A DNA stretch of 42,428 nt from Candidatus Komeilibacteria bacterium (GTDB lineage Bacteria; Patescibacteriota; Patescibacteriia; UBA1558; UBA10009). A model generated the notes under the pieces. It ran no database searches. It saw nothing but the letters and a program-made list of their open reading frames with translations, and was not told the origin of the DNA. Shown one piece after another: positions 16,680 through 24,418 of the stretch. Position 1 is the stretch's first letter; every line of letters starts with the position of its first letter. The stretch is from contig JAPLWM010000012.1 of assembly GCA_026396575.1 (NCBI GenBank), forward strand, positions 1-42,428. The letters run 5' to 3'. A program made the translations under genes and the position numbers.

Positions 16680-16834
16680 ATTGAATATGTTTTCTGGTAT
16701 CAAAATTTTGTGGTTTTTACGCTTGGGGAATTAAAACAAAGGAGATTTTAAATTAATCCCAAGGTTAATTCCAAATTAAGAGTTCTATTTTTACTCATTG
16801 TAAAATATTTGAGTAAAATTGAAGTTAATTGTAA

Positions 16835-16854
16835 AGGCACAATATTTTGTGCCT
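16835..16854. repeat. Perfect palindrome between clpP and rny
   Basis: AGGCACAA, a 4-nt centre, TTGTGCCT. A second inverted pair (TACTCA...TGAGTA, about 16793-16816) lies beside it. On the minus strand both sit in the leader region of rny. They could be a regulatory hairpin or an operator; there is no U-tract. Confidence 0.45.
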
Positions 16855-16938
16855 CAATTCTTCCGAAAAAATCCCCAACCGGTATAAACCAATGAAATCT
16901 TGATACTTAATAATTTAAGTATTTGTACTGTATCATAT

Positions 16939-17511
16939 TTAAATAACCTTGTCAATAATGCCGTATTCCTTAGCTTCCGAGGCAGACATGTAATAATCCC
17001 GATCCGTATCCTTTTCCACTTTCTTTAAAGGTTGTCCGGTATGCTTGGTTAAGATCTGATTCAAGCGATCCCTGATTTTTAAAATCTGTTCGGCCTTGAT
17101 TTTAATATCGGCGGCCTGGCCTTCGGCGCCGCCCATTACCTGATGGATTAAAATTTGGGAATTAGGCAAAGCAAAACGCTTGCCTTTGGCACCGGCCGCG
17201 AGCAACAAAGCACTCATGGAAGCAGCCAGACCTACGCAAATAGTGGAAACCTCCGGCTGAATGTATTGCATGGTATCGTAAATAGCCAAACCGTCGGTAA
17301 CCGATCCGCCCGGCGAATTAATATACATTTTAATTTCTTTCTTGGAATCTTCGGAAGCCAAAAACAGCAATTGGGCGATAACGGTGTTGGCCACTTTGTC
17401 GTCGATGATATCGCCTAAAAAAATAATCCGCTCCTTTAATAATCGGGAATAAATATCGTAAGCCCGCTCGCCGAAACTGGATTTTTCAATAACCGTAGGT
17501 ATTAAATACAT
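16939..17511 (-). CDS. clpP: ATP-dependent Clp protease proteolytic subunit
   Basis: 190 residues. Serine peptidase that assembles into the tetradecameric ClpP barrel and degrades proteins fed by Clp ATPases. Catalytic residues: S98 ([14 protein letters not shown]), H123 (LIHQVMGG) and D172 ([10 protein letters not shown]). The [16 protein letters not shown] oxyanion segment is intact. No propeptide is evident. It lies 5 bp downstream of the DHH phosphoesterase gene and is probably co-transcribed with it. No clpX or clpC is in the window. Confidence 0.97.
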   Translation of the reverse strand: MYLIPTVIEKSSFGERAYDIYSRLLKERIIFLGDIIDDKVANTVIAQLLFLASEDSKKEIKMYINSPGGSVTDGLAIYDTMQYIQPEVSTICVGLAASMSALLLAAGAKGKRFALPNSQILIHQVMGGAEGQAADIKIKAEQILKIRDRLNQILTKHTGQPLKKVEKDTDRDYYMSASEAKEYGIIDKVI

Positions 17512-17516
17512 AGGTT

Positions 17517-18512
17517 TTAATTATTAATTATTTGCCATCTGCCCTCATTATATAACAGCCGTCCGGCAATAGTAAAGCCGGCTGCCTTTTTGTGGCCGCC
17601 GCCGCCTGCTCCGCCAAATTTTGGTGAGCCCCAGCGTTTGGCAATCTCGGATAAATCAACATCTTCGGAAGTAGCCCGTAAACTGCCTTTAATTAAACAG
17701 TCAGGCAATTCAATTAAAACCAAAACGACTTTAACGCCGGCCAGCTCATTGAAAAAATTGGTTAAGCCGTCGCCGGCTTCACCGGCCACGCCGCACTCGG
17801 CAAAATCAGCTTGGGTTAAAACGGTAAAAGCCCAATTATACTGTTGATTAAAATCCAAACGTTCAAAGGCCCGGCCCCACAACTTTAACATGCCCAAACT
17901 TTTATTGCGCAAAGTGTTGGCGTTTATCTCCCCGGCTCGCGCGCCCAAATTCAATAAATGCGAAGCGGTTTCCAAAGCGGATAAAGTTGTGGCTGAATTG
18001 GAAAAAACGCCGGTATCGAAAATAATGCCATTTAACAGAGCGGTGGCAACTTCTTTGTTAATGGGAAACTGCCAGGCGCGGAATAGCTGATAAACTATTT
18101 CCGAAGCAGAACTGGCGCCGGTTAAAACCAAATTAACGTCGCCGAATTGGTTATTGGAAACATGATGATCGATATTGATTAAAACGCCGCAGTTGCTTTT
18201 ATTTAAATATTGCTCAATGCCGGCGTATTTTAAGTCCCCGGAATCCACCACGATAATCGCGTCAAAACTATCCTTAAAAACCTCGGGATTAGTGGTAATT
18301 TCGTGGTTTAAAGGAAGAAAATTATAGGCCTCGCCCGGCTGATCAACACAGAAAAGCCGGTATTCCTTGCTTTGCGCCTTTAAATACAGGCCCAGGGCGC
18401 TTAAAGCGCCCAGGCCGTCGCCATCGGGATGCTGATGAGCCACCACTAAAACGCGCCGGGCTTGGCCCAGTTCTTCTTTGATTTTATAGATAATACTGGC
18501 GTGTTCCAACAT
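17517..18512 (-). CDS. NrnA-like DHH/DHHA1 phosphoesterase
   Basis: 331 residues. DHH domain motifs: [12 protein letters not shown] (residues 26-37), VVDSGD (88-93) and NIDHHVSN (113-120, DHH at 115-117). The C-terminal DHHA1 domain ends with [14 protein letters not shown]. The family degrades nanoRNA (oligoribonucleotides of 2-5 nt) and/or pAp or cyclic dinucleotides, the final step of RNA turnover, which fits the rny and pnp genes in the same window. All catalytic residues are present, unlike the paralogue at 22597. Confidence 0.9.
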   Translation of the reverse strand: MLEHASIIYKIKEELGQARRVLVVAHQHPDGDGLGALSALGLYLKAQSKEYRLFCVDQPGEAYNFLPLNHEITTNPEVFKDSFDAIIVVDSGDLKYAGIEQYLNKSNCGVLINIDHHVSNNQFGDVNLVLTGASSASEIVYQLFRAWQFPINKEVATALLNGIIFDTGVFSNSATTLSALETASHLLNLGARAGEINANTLRNKSLGMLKLWGRAFERLDFNQQYNWAFTVLTQADFAECGVAGEAGDGLTNFFNELAGVKVVLVLIELPDCLIKGSLRATSEDVDLSEIAKRWGSPKFGGAGGGGHKKAAGFTIAGRLLYNEGRWQIINN

Positions 18513-18562
18513 AATAGCCAGCTATTATAGTAGCTATTTAAAAACCTGTCAACCTTACTAAA

Positions 18563-18600
18563 GAAAAACACCCGCGTCCATCAGTTGATAAACGCGGGTG
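18563..18600 (-). terminator. Intrinsic terminator of the orphan gene 18611-19210
   Basis: Minus strand: CACCCGCG (18593-18600 complement) pairs with CGCGGGTG (18569-18576 complement), then UUUUUCUU. It lies 10 bp after the stop codon of the upstream gene and before the DHH gene start. Confidence 0.88.
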
Positions 18601-18610
18601 CTGTAATGTG

Positions 18611-19210
18611 CTATGATTTATAGACACCGCCGAACCATTGGGTGCCAAGCCAAACGTTAAGTAAATCGACGTTCGCGTGGCGCTCAACGCCGCCCCAAAG
18701 GTAAAACTTCTCGAAACACAAATTGCCATGAGTATCCTCCCAATAGCAATTATTGGAGTATCTATCGGCAAATGTCGGATCGTCGATGTTTACCTGCCCT
18801 TGAGCGATGGGGTGGGGTTTCAGGCCACGAATTCGATACTCTTCATCCAATCTCTCAACCCTAAGGTAGGAATCAAAAAACGTGAGCGGGAAAAAGTGCA
18901 CTATGATCTCTCCGCTCTTGCCTCGGGGCATGCTAGCGACCGCGGAACTGACTATGTTTTGCTTTCTGCCTATGGCGTCCAGCATTTGCTGGGGTGACAT
19001 TTTGGGATCAACGATCACGCGGCGGGCGAACATTTTGGAAATCGCTTTCACGCGTCTGCGCAAAACGGTTTCCCAGTCCCTAATTAGGTCTTTGCCCTGA
19101 TGTTTGAGTACCTCCCCAACAAGACTGCTCGAGAGTCTGGACTTACACAGGTGGGCGCCCAGTAATTCCTTCAATTCTTGGATTTGCCCTTCCTGAATGG
19201 TTTTAGCCAT
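18611..19210 (-). CDS. Orphan protein, possibly CLec-like C-terminus
   Basis: 199 residues, no function recognised. The N-terminal part is helical (residues 1-60, with EWRR-like DWETVLRRRVKAISKMF). The C-terminal half is aromatic and ends in NCYWEDTHGNLCFEKFYLWGG and TQWFGGVYK, an ending reminiscent of C-type-lectin-fold proteins that finish in a W-x-x-G-x-R/Y-K strand. Like the DGR targets at 25546 and 28105, it is a single-gene unit, GC-richer than its neighbours, with a good promoter and its own GC-rich terminator. I see no variable-repeat signature against the template at 24974. Its leader carries a long hairpin. The CLec suggestion is weak. Confidence 0.65.
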   Translation of the reverse strand: MAKTIQEGQIQELKELLGAHLCKSRLSSSLVGEVLKHQGKDLIRDWETVLRRRVKAISKMFARRVIVDPKMSPQQMLDAIGRKQNIVSSAVASMPRGKSGEIIVHFFPLTFFDSYLRVERLDEEYRIRGLKPHPIAQGQVNIDDPTFADRYSNNCYWEDTHGNLCFEKFYLWGGVERHANVDLLNVWLGTQWFGGVYKS

Positions 19211-19247
19211 AACGTCCTCTTGTTTTTTATTTTACCGCAAGCTGCCA

Positions 19248-19336
19248 TTAGCCACGGTTTTGACCTCCCTATCTCTACCACGCCTAATCTCACCTTAATA
19301 AGGGGATGAAAAAGAAGGGGTCAAAATCGTGGCTAA
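19248..19336 (-). repeat. Long inverted repeat in the leader of the orphan gene
   Basis: TTAGCCACGGTTTTGACC (19248-19265) pairs with GGTCAAAATCGTGGCTAA (19319-19336), 18 bp with one wobble. The 53-bp interior reads, on the minus strand, like the interior of the terminator at 13981-14065 (CCCCTTATTAAGG core, then a purine-rich GTGG...GGGAGGTC arm). There is no U-tract, so it is not a terminator. It lies between the promoter at 19374 and the start codon at 19210. Confidence 0.75.
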
Positions 19337-19373
19337 TATTACAAATTTTAAGGAACAAAATAACTAATAAATC

Positions 19374-19401
19374 AATATACCATATCTACTGATTTTGTCA
19401 A
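19374..19401 (-). promoter_or_regulatory. Promoter of the orphan gene
   Basis: Minus strand: TTGACA (19396-19401), 16-bp spacer, TATATT (19374-19379). It predicts a leader of about 155 nt that contains the 19248-19336 hairpin. Confidence 0.7.
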
Positions 19402-19412
19402 TCTTTATCTTT

Positions 19413-19964
19413 CTAAATATTATTCCTATCCGTTTTCCAATTTAGAGGATTATTCTTGATGTATTCACGGATGCGGTTTAATTCATCGTTATCACGAATA
19501 ATATGTTCGTAATACCTAGGTTGCCAATTAAATTCTATATCATGCTCGTTGGCGTATTTTTTAACGGTTGATTTATACGCCCTAATGATTGCCGCCAGGT
19601 TCTTCGATTGGAGGCCGAATTTATTGTAATGCCTTGGATGGATATTGGATATCTTTTGTAGAGACGCACAATTGTGCGTCTCTACCGATTTAAAATCATT
19701 AATTATGATAATCCCGTGAACGTGGTTGGGCATTACAATAAATTCGGCTAATTCAATAAATGGATAATGTTTGGGGATTTCCAGCCAAAATTTCCTGGCA
19801 ATAAGGCCAATGGGCGAATATTTCATTTTACAGTTGTTAATTTCACCAAAATAATTTTCTCGATCTTTGGTACAAATGGTAATAGAATAATAACCGGGCG
19901 TGGAATAATCAAATTCCAGTAATCTAATGGATTCTATTCTATATGTGTTTTTAAATAAAGACAT
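19413..19964 (-). CDS. REP-associated tyrosine transposase (RAYT, IS200-like Y1)
   Basis: 183 residues. HUH/Y1 transposase fold: YYSITICTKDRENYFG (25-40), the HUH pair in MPNHVHGIII (78-87, H81 and H83), and the Tyr region WQPRYYEHIIRDNDELNRIREYIKNNP (147-173, catalytic Tyr probably 151 or 152). RAYTs are thought to move or maintain REP palindromes. Two oddities: a perfect 28-bp palindrome lies inside the gene (residues 94-103), and the ATG directly abuts the U-tract of the rbfA terminator, with no Shine-Dalgarno. Expression would need read-through of that terminator, so it is probably low. Confidence 0.88.
   Translation of the reverse strand: MSLFKNTYRIESIRLLEFDYSTPGYYSITICTKDRENYFGEINNCKMKYSPIGLIARKFWLEIPKHYPFIELAEFIVMPNHVHGIIIINDFKSVETHNCASLQKISNIHPRHYNKFGLQSKNLAAIIRAYKSTVKKYANEHDIEFNWQPRYYEHIIRDNDELNRIREYIKNNPLNWKTDRNNI
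19658..19685. repeat. Perfect 28-bp palindrome inside the RAYT gene
   Basis: GTAGAGACGCACAA followed by its exact reverse complement, with no spacer. It is translated in frame as part of the transposase (VETHNCAS region). It is the type of palindrome (GTAGAGACGCAC...) that occurs as dispersed repeats in genomes with such transposases. Confidence 0.9.
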
Positions 19965-20015
19965 AAAAACAGGGCCGTGTAAGGCGATTTATTAATTACC
20001 CTAAATGACCCTGTT
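19965..20015 (-). terminator. Terminator of the infB-rbfA unit
   Basis: Minus strand: AACAGGG (20009-20015 complement) pairs with CCCTGTT (19968-19974 complement), then UUUUU. The RAYT start codon is the next triplet. The 34-nt loop carries no strong inner stem. The outer arm resembles that of the lspA terminator. Confidence 0.8.
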
Positions 20016-20066
20016 ATTTTTTACATCTTAAACAATATCTATTTACCTGTCAATTATATTTGTAGA

Positions 20067-20399
20067 TTAATTCAATTTTTCGATTTCCCGTTCCACCTTG
20101 CGGTATTTAAGGGCAAAATCGTCAACTTTAAATTCTATTTTGGGAATCTTGCGCAATCTCATGTGGCGCTGCAAATAGCGGTTCATCTCAAAGAGCTGCC
20201 TGGTTAAAAACCTGAGCGCCAAACCGGTCTGGTTAATGGGCAGAATGCTGACTTTAACAAAAGCTTGTTCCAAGTCCGGCGTAACTTCCACTTCGGTAAT
20301 GGTAATCAGGATATCGCGCGGCGGTTCGGCTTCCTTAATCAAGAAATTGTTCATTTCCTGCTTTAACAGTTCGCTGATTTGTTCGGCCCGATGAGACAT
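20067..20399 (-). CDS. rbfA: Ribosome-binding factor A
   Basis: 110 residues. RbfA binds the 30S subunit near the decoding centre during late maturation and matters in the cold. KH-type fold with the conserved RAEQISELLKQEMNNFL start, ITITEVEVTPDLEQAFVKVSI centre and FLTRQLFEMNRYLQRHMRLRKIPKIEFKVD end. It lies 8 bp after infB, the standard infB-rbfA pair. Length is normal. Confidence 0.96.
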   Translation of the reverse strand: MSHRAEQISELLKQEMNNFLIKEAEPPRDILITITEVEVTPDLEQAFVKVSILPINQTGLALRFLTRQLFEMNRYLQRHMRLRKIPKIEFKVDDFALKYRKVEREIEKLN

Positions 20400-20407
20400 A
20401 TTAAAAA

Positions 20408-22420
20408 TTAAAGTTTTTTGAGCTGCCGATCTTTAACCTCTTCCTGGTAAATTTCCAAAACATCGTTTTCCTGGATAACCGGTTCACCGACGAATTTTAA
20501 GCCGCTGCTTTCGCCTTTTAGGGCTTCGGCCACGATCTGTTTGCCGGACCGGACTTCGGTTAAATTGCCCAAAGTGATAAATTCACCGGCGCGCAAAACC
20601 TTAGCTTTGGTACCGGGAACAATCCGGCCTTCCAAAATTTTGCCGCCCACGATCATTTCTTTTTTCTCGGTTTTAAAAATCGCCAGCACCTGCACCTTGC
20701 CCAGCTCGGTCCGGATAATTTCCGGCTTAAGCAGTTTTTTCAATCTGGCCTCAACTTCTTCCAAGAGGCGGTAAATAATATCAAAAAACAAAACTTCCAC
20801 GCCTTTATCATGCGCCAAATCTTCAGCTGAAGGAAAGCTGTTAACCCGAAAAGCCAAAATAACGGCACCGGTAGCTGAAGCGTCCAAAACGTCCACGTCC
20901 GTAACATTACCCAACCCCTTTTTAACCAAGCTCAATTTTACTTCCGGATCCTGATATTTATTCAAGGCCTCCACGATGGCTTCCTGCGAACCTAAGACAT
21001 CGCTTTTTACAACCACCTTTAAAGCGGGAACCGAGGCGGCTTCGTCTTCTTTTTCCGCTGAAACCGGAGCTGTAACCGCAGCTTGAATTTCTTTTTTATA
21101 GCCGGTTTTTTTAGTTAATTCCTTGATTTTTTTAAGGTCGGAACTTACTTCCAAAATATCACCGACAATAGGGATGGATTTAAGGCCCAAGATTTTTACC
21201 GGCATGGACGGCCCAGCGGCCTTAACTTCCTGGCCCGTAAAATCCTTTAAAGCCTTTATTTTGCCACCCACTTCGCCCACGATAATCAGGTCGCCCACAT
21301 GCAAAGTGCCGGCCTGGATTAGCACGGTCGCCACCGGACCTTCGCCCTTATCGATATGCGATTCAATAATGGTGCCGATAGCCGGAATATGCGGATCGGC
21401 CTTAAGCTCTTCCATATCAGCTACGAGCAAAACCATATCCAAAAGTTCATTGATGCCTTTTTTTTCTTTGGCGGAAATGGAGGCGCAAATGGTTTTGCCG
21501 CCCCAATCTTCGGGCAGCAGATTGATTTCAGCCAGCTCTTTTTTAACCCGCTCCACGTCGGCGCCGGGCTTATCTATTTTGTTAATGGCCACCACAAAGG
21601 GTAGATTTTCGCGCTGGGCCAGATTGATTACTTCCAAGGTTTGGGGTTTTAAGCCGTCATCGGCCGCCACCACGATAATGGCCAAATCGGCGATTTTAGA
21701 GCCGCGCGATCTCATGGATTTAAAAGCTTCATGGCCCGGCGTATCCAAAAAAGTAATCAGGCGGTTTCGTTCCGTGGCCTGATAAGCGCCGATGTGCTGG
21801 GTAATGCCGCCGGATTCGCCGGCCACCACGTTGGTTTGCCTGATGGCATCCAACAATTTGGTTTTGCCGTGATCCACGTGGCCCATCACCACCACCACCG
21901 GCGGACGGGCAATGGCGTTTTTGCCTTCGCTTCTTTTTAAAATAGCTTTTAATTTTTCGGAAGTGTCTTCGGCTTTTATTTCCGCGGTTTCTTCTTCCGA
22001 CAAATGTTCCACCTTGTAACCCAGATCTTCGCCGATAATGGTGGCGGTGGTAAAATCGATCCGCTCATTCAAACTGCTCATAATGCCGTTCTTGATCAGT
22101 TCGGCGATAATCTTGGTTACCGGCAAATTCAATTTTTCCGCAAAATCCTTAACAATGATCACTTCGGGAATTTTAACAATTTTTTCCAGGGGCTTAACCG
22201 TTGCCGCCGCGCTGTTTAGCTTAACTTCCGTAACCTGCGCCTGATCGTTAAGCAGCCGCTTTTTCCGCTGGTCGGCTTCAAAAGCCACGATTATCTTATC
22301 AACCAGATTGGCGTCTATTTTTATGGCCCGGCGCCCAATATCAAAACCCAGCTCCGGCAATTTTTCCAAAAGCTCCGCCGTGGTAATTCTTAATTTTCTA
22401 GCCAGTTCACTGACATTCAT
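20408..22420 (-). CDS. infB: Translation initiation factor IF-2
   Basis: 670 residues, short for IF-2 because the N-terminal region is reduced to two small IF2_N-type modules (about 1-50 and 80-140). G domain: GHVDHGKT (180-187), GITQHIGAY, FLDTPGHEAF, NKIDKPG. Domains II-IV follow, ending in VKDRQLKKL. It places fMet-tRNA on the 30S subunit and promotes subunit joining. The -10 box TATTGT at 22430 ends only 9 bp before the ATG, so the mRNA may be leaderless; GAGGT lies within that interval. Operon with rbfA. Confidence 0.97.
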   Translation of the reverse strand: MNVSELARKLRITTAELLEKLPELGFDIGRRAIKIDANLVDKIIVAFEADQRKKRLLNDQAQVTEVKLNSAAATVKPLEKIVKIPEVIIVKDFAEKLNLPVTKIIAELIKNGIMSSLNERIDFTTATIIGEDLGYKVEHLSEEETAEIKAEDTSEKLKAILKRSEGKNAIARPPVVVVMGHVDHGKTKLLDAIRQTNVVAGESGGITQHIGAYQATERNRLITFLDTPGHEAFKSMRSRGSKIADLAIIVVAADDGLKPQTLEVINLAQRENLPFVVAINKIDKPGADVERVKKELAEINLLPEDWGGKTICASISAKEKKGINELLDMVLLVADMEELKADPHIPAIGTIIESHIDKGEGPVATVLIQAGTLHVGDLIIVGEVGGKIKALKDFTGQEVKAAGPSMPVKILGLKSIPIVGDILEVSSDLKKIKELTKKTGYKKEIQAAVTAPVSAEKEDEAASVPALKVVVKSDVLGSQEAIVEALNKYQDPEVKLSLVKKGLGNVTDVDVLDASATGAVILAFRVNSFPSAEDLAHDKGVEVLFFDIIYRLLEEVEARLKKLLKPEIIRTELGKVQVLAIFKTEKKEMIVGGKILEGRIVPGTKAKVLRAGEFITLGNLTEVRSGKQIVAEALKGESSGLKFVGEPVIQENDVLEIYQEEVKDRQLKKL

Positions 22421-22429
22421 ATGACCTCA

Positions 22430-22458
22430 ACAATACTAAAATTAGCCAAAAATGTCAA
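22430..22458 (-). promoter_or_regulatory. Promoter of infB-rbfA
   Basis: Minus strand: TTGACA (22453-22458), 17-bp spacer, TATTGT (22430-22435). The predicted start point lies within about 3 nt of the infB ATG at 22420. Confidence 0.8.
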
Positions 22459-22516
22459 TTGACCCGCAATACGAACAGGCCTATAATACAATGTCTTAGC
22501 CCGCCGAATCGGCTGG

Positions 22517-22545
22517 TTGACAATAAACCTATCTTAAAGTAAACT
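22517..22545 (+). promoter_or_regulatory. Promoter of the degenerate DHH gene
   Basis: TTGACA (22517-22522), 17-bp spacer, TAAACT (22540-22545). Leader about 45 nt; a weak AAGGGA precedes the ATG at 22597. Confidence 0.7.
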
Positions 22546-22596
22546 ACCATATTCCTCATGCAATTTTTAACTTAAATCAAGGAAAAAACAAGGGAA

Positions 22597-23730
22597 ATGG
22601 CGCAAAAAACCACTGAACAAATTAAAGAACTTGTCCAAAAAAGCCGGAAGATCCTCATTACTTCCGCTAAGCAATTTTCGGGCGATGGCCTAGCCGCCTC
22701 TTTGGCGCTGTGGCTGATTTTTAAAAAACTCAATAAAAATGCGGATGTTGTTATTGAGTCCTTTCAGCTGCCCGAAAACTTAAAATTTTTGCCGGCCGTA
22801 GACGAAATTAAAAACGACGTAAAAAAACTGAAGAAATTCATTATCAATTTAAATATCACCCAAACCGGCATTGAAGGCTTAAACTACGATATTCAGGGTA
22901 ACAACTTAAGAATCCACCTAACTCCCAAGCAGGGGGGTTTTACTCCCGAAGATTTAAAATTTGAAACCGGCGAATTCGCCTATGATTTGATTTTTGTCGT
23001 AGATACTCCAGAATTGGAATCTTTGGGCCGGCTCTATGATTATCATCGCGATCTGTTTTATCAAATTCCGGTCATTAATATCGACCATTCTCCGGCTAAT
23101 GAGCAATATGGCCATATTAATTTAACGGATATCACCGCCGCCTCAACCACGGAAATTATTTATCAGCTGCTTAAAGAATGGGATCCAATTTTAATTAATG
23201 AAGAAGTTGCCACTTGTTTGCTGACCGGCTTAATTGCCAAAACCAGAAGCTTTAAAACCAATCAAGTTACGCCCGAGGCCTTGCGCGCCGCCAGCGAACT
23301 GATTAATTTGGGGGCCAACCGCAAACAAATCGTGACCCAGCTTTACCAAACCAAAAATATCAATACTTTAAAACTCTGGGGCAAAATTTTAGGCCGTTTG
23401 CAAATCGACGAAAGCGCCAAATTGGTCTGGTCCAAGCTGGATCTGCACGATTTTACCGAGTGCGGCGCCGCAGCCAAAGACATTGGCGGCATTATCGACG
23501 AACTGATAACCACCAGCCCCCTGGCGGAAATTATTATTCTCTTTTATCAAATCAACCTGGAACAAACCAAGGTGCTGATTTATAGCCAAGGCCCGCAAAA
23601 TGCCCTTAAGCTGGCTCGGGAGTTCAGCCCGCTCGGTGATAAAACCAACGCCTCTTTTATTATCAACGAAGGCCTGCCTCAAACGGAACAAAAAGTTATT
23701 GCCGCAATTTCGGCCCAGATAGGGAATTAA
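22597..23730 (+). CDS. DHH-superfamily protein with altered active site
   Basis: 377 residues, related in layout to the NrnA-like protein at 17517 (both share a [22 protein letters not shown] strand, [29 protein letters not shown], a LLTGLI/LLNGII block and the [22 protein letters not shown] segment). Key catalytic motifs have changed: the first motif is SAKQFSGDGLA, without the His and first Asp of HxxPDGDxxG, and DHH is DHS (residues 163-165). The C-terminal GGGH of DHHA1 is absent. It carries an insertion of about 45 residues (around 80-125). It probably keeps the fold but not the usual phosphodiesterase chemistry; a regulatory or binding role is inference. Confidence 0.82.
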   Translation: MAQKTTEQIKELVQKSRKILITSAKQFSGDGLAASLALWLIFKKLNKNADVVIESFQLPENLKFLPAVDEIKNDVKKLKKFIINLNITQTGIEGLNYDIQGNNLRIHLTPKQGGFTPEDLKFETGEFAYDLIFVVDTPELESLGRLYDYHRDLFYQIPVINIDHSPANEQYGHINLTDITAASTTEIIYQLLKEWDPILINEEVATCLLTGLIAKTRSFKTNQVTPEALRAASELINLGANRKQIVTQLYQTKNINTLKLWGKILGRLQIDESAKLVWSKLDLHDFTECGAAAKDIGGIIDELITTSPLAEIIILFYQINLEQTKVLIYSQGPQNALKLAREFSPLGDKTNASFIINEGLPQTEQKVIAAISAQIGN

Positions 23731-23752
23731 AATTCCCACTTTGGCCTGGTTT

Positions 23753-23761
23753 TGCTATAAT
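23753..23761 (+). promoter_or_regulatory. Extended -10 promoter, leaderless
   Basis: TGCTATAAT (TATAAT at 23756-23761) ends 7 bp before the ATG at 23769. No convincing -35 and no Shine-Dalgarno. Confidence 0.6.
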
Positions 23762-23768
23762 AAATCGT

Positions 23769-24101
23769 ATGCTAGAACAGTTGCCTGAACGGAAAGAAGA
23801 AAATCCTTGGCCAAAACCCCTGGATATTGTTAAAATTGACAGCCGCTGGGCGCAAGTAGCCAGCGGGGATAGCCCAAAAACTGGGCTGCAATTTTTAGAT
23901 AACCTGGAAACTAAAATTATCGATTGGGACGATTATTTATTAATTGAAAAAATAGATCTGCCAATCGCTATTTTTAATCAAATCGCCGGCGAAAAAATAG
24001 GCCCAGCCGAAATAAACAATGTCCACTGGGGGCCGGAACAAAAACAACATCCCGAATTGAGAGAACAGGTGAATATTTTTGGAGAATACACAAGTAAATA
24101 A
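23769..24101 (+). CDS. Small protein of unknown function
   Basis: 110 residues, acidic, no signal peptide or membrane helix. It contains a PKPLDIVKIDSRWAQVASG segment and a WDDYLLIEKIDLPIAIFNQ strand-like segment, perhaps a small SH3-like or beta-barrel fold, but no motif that I can name. The leaderless-type promoter immediately before the ATG supports it as a real gene. It is followed by the tRNA-fragment region. No function is proposed. Confidence 0.7.
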   Translation: MLEQLPERKEENPWPKPLDIVKIDSRWAQVASGDSPKTGLQFLDNLETKIIDWDDYLLIEKIDLPIAIFNQIAGEKIGPAEINNVHWGPEQKQHPELREQVNIFGEYTSK

Positions 24102-24112
24102 ATATACACTAA

Positions 24113-24155
24113 GGATGCATAGCTCCCGCCTTCGCTCCTTCGGAGCTACGGCGGG
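24113..24155 (+). pseudogene. tRNA 5'-end remnant interrupted by REP-like palindrome
   Basis: GGATGCA-TAGCTC (24113-24125) has the form of a tRNA acceptor strand plus the start of a D-arm. It then breaks into a CCCGCC...GGCGGG palindrome (24125-24155, inner CGCTCCTTCGGAGC). No anticodon arm follows. The seven acceptor bases are exactly complementary to TGCATCC at 24346-24352, which carries a 3' ACCA. Confidence 0.6.
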
Positions 24156-24203
24156 CAGGCAGTTTCAATTAAAGGCTAAGGTTTAAATAAAAAGATAAAT
24201 TTT

Positions 24204-24280
24204 GGGCATGTAGCTCATATGGTTAGAGCACGGCTCTTATAAAGCCGGGGTAGATGGTTCGATCCCATCCATGCCCACCA
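24204..24280 (+). tRNA. tRNA-Ile (anticodon TAT)
   Basis: Complete cloverleaf: acceptor GGGCATG/CATGCCC, D-arm with GCTCATATGGTTAGAGC, anticodon stem CGGCT/AGCCG with loop CTTATAA (anticodon TAT, reading AUA), T-arm GATGG-TTCGATC-CCATC and encoded ACCA. It lies between the two halves of a broken tRNA. The TAT anticodon is uncommon in bacteria, which usually modify a CAT tRNA to read AUA. Confidence 0.9.
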
Positions 24281-24287
24281 AGAAGTC

Positions 24288-24356
24288 GATGGTTCCCTGT
24301 CCGCCGAAGCGCAAGCGAAGCGAGCGCGTAGGCGGAAAGTCCATCTGCATCCACCA
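24288..24356 (+). pseudogene. tRNA 3'-half remnant with REP-like palindrome in the T-loop
   Basis: GATGG (24288-24292) and CCATC (24341-24345) form a perfect T-stem, followed by TGCATCC and ACCA (24346-24356). The T-loop is occupied by a 37-bp palindrome, TCCGCC...GGCGGA (24300-24336). The upstream arms are missing. A small TCGAGC-TTA-GCTCGA palindrome follows the CCA (24357-24371). Confidence 0.65.
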
Positions 24357-24418
24357 TCGAGCTTAGCTCGACACCAGTTGATTTAATTGGGCGTTTATAA
24401 TAGAATAGGCAGGAATAA

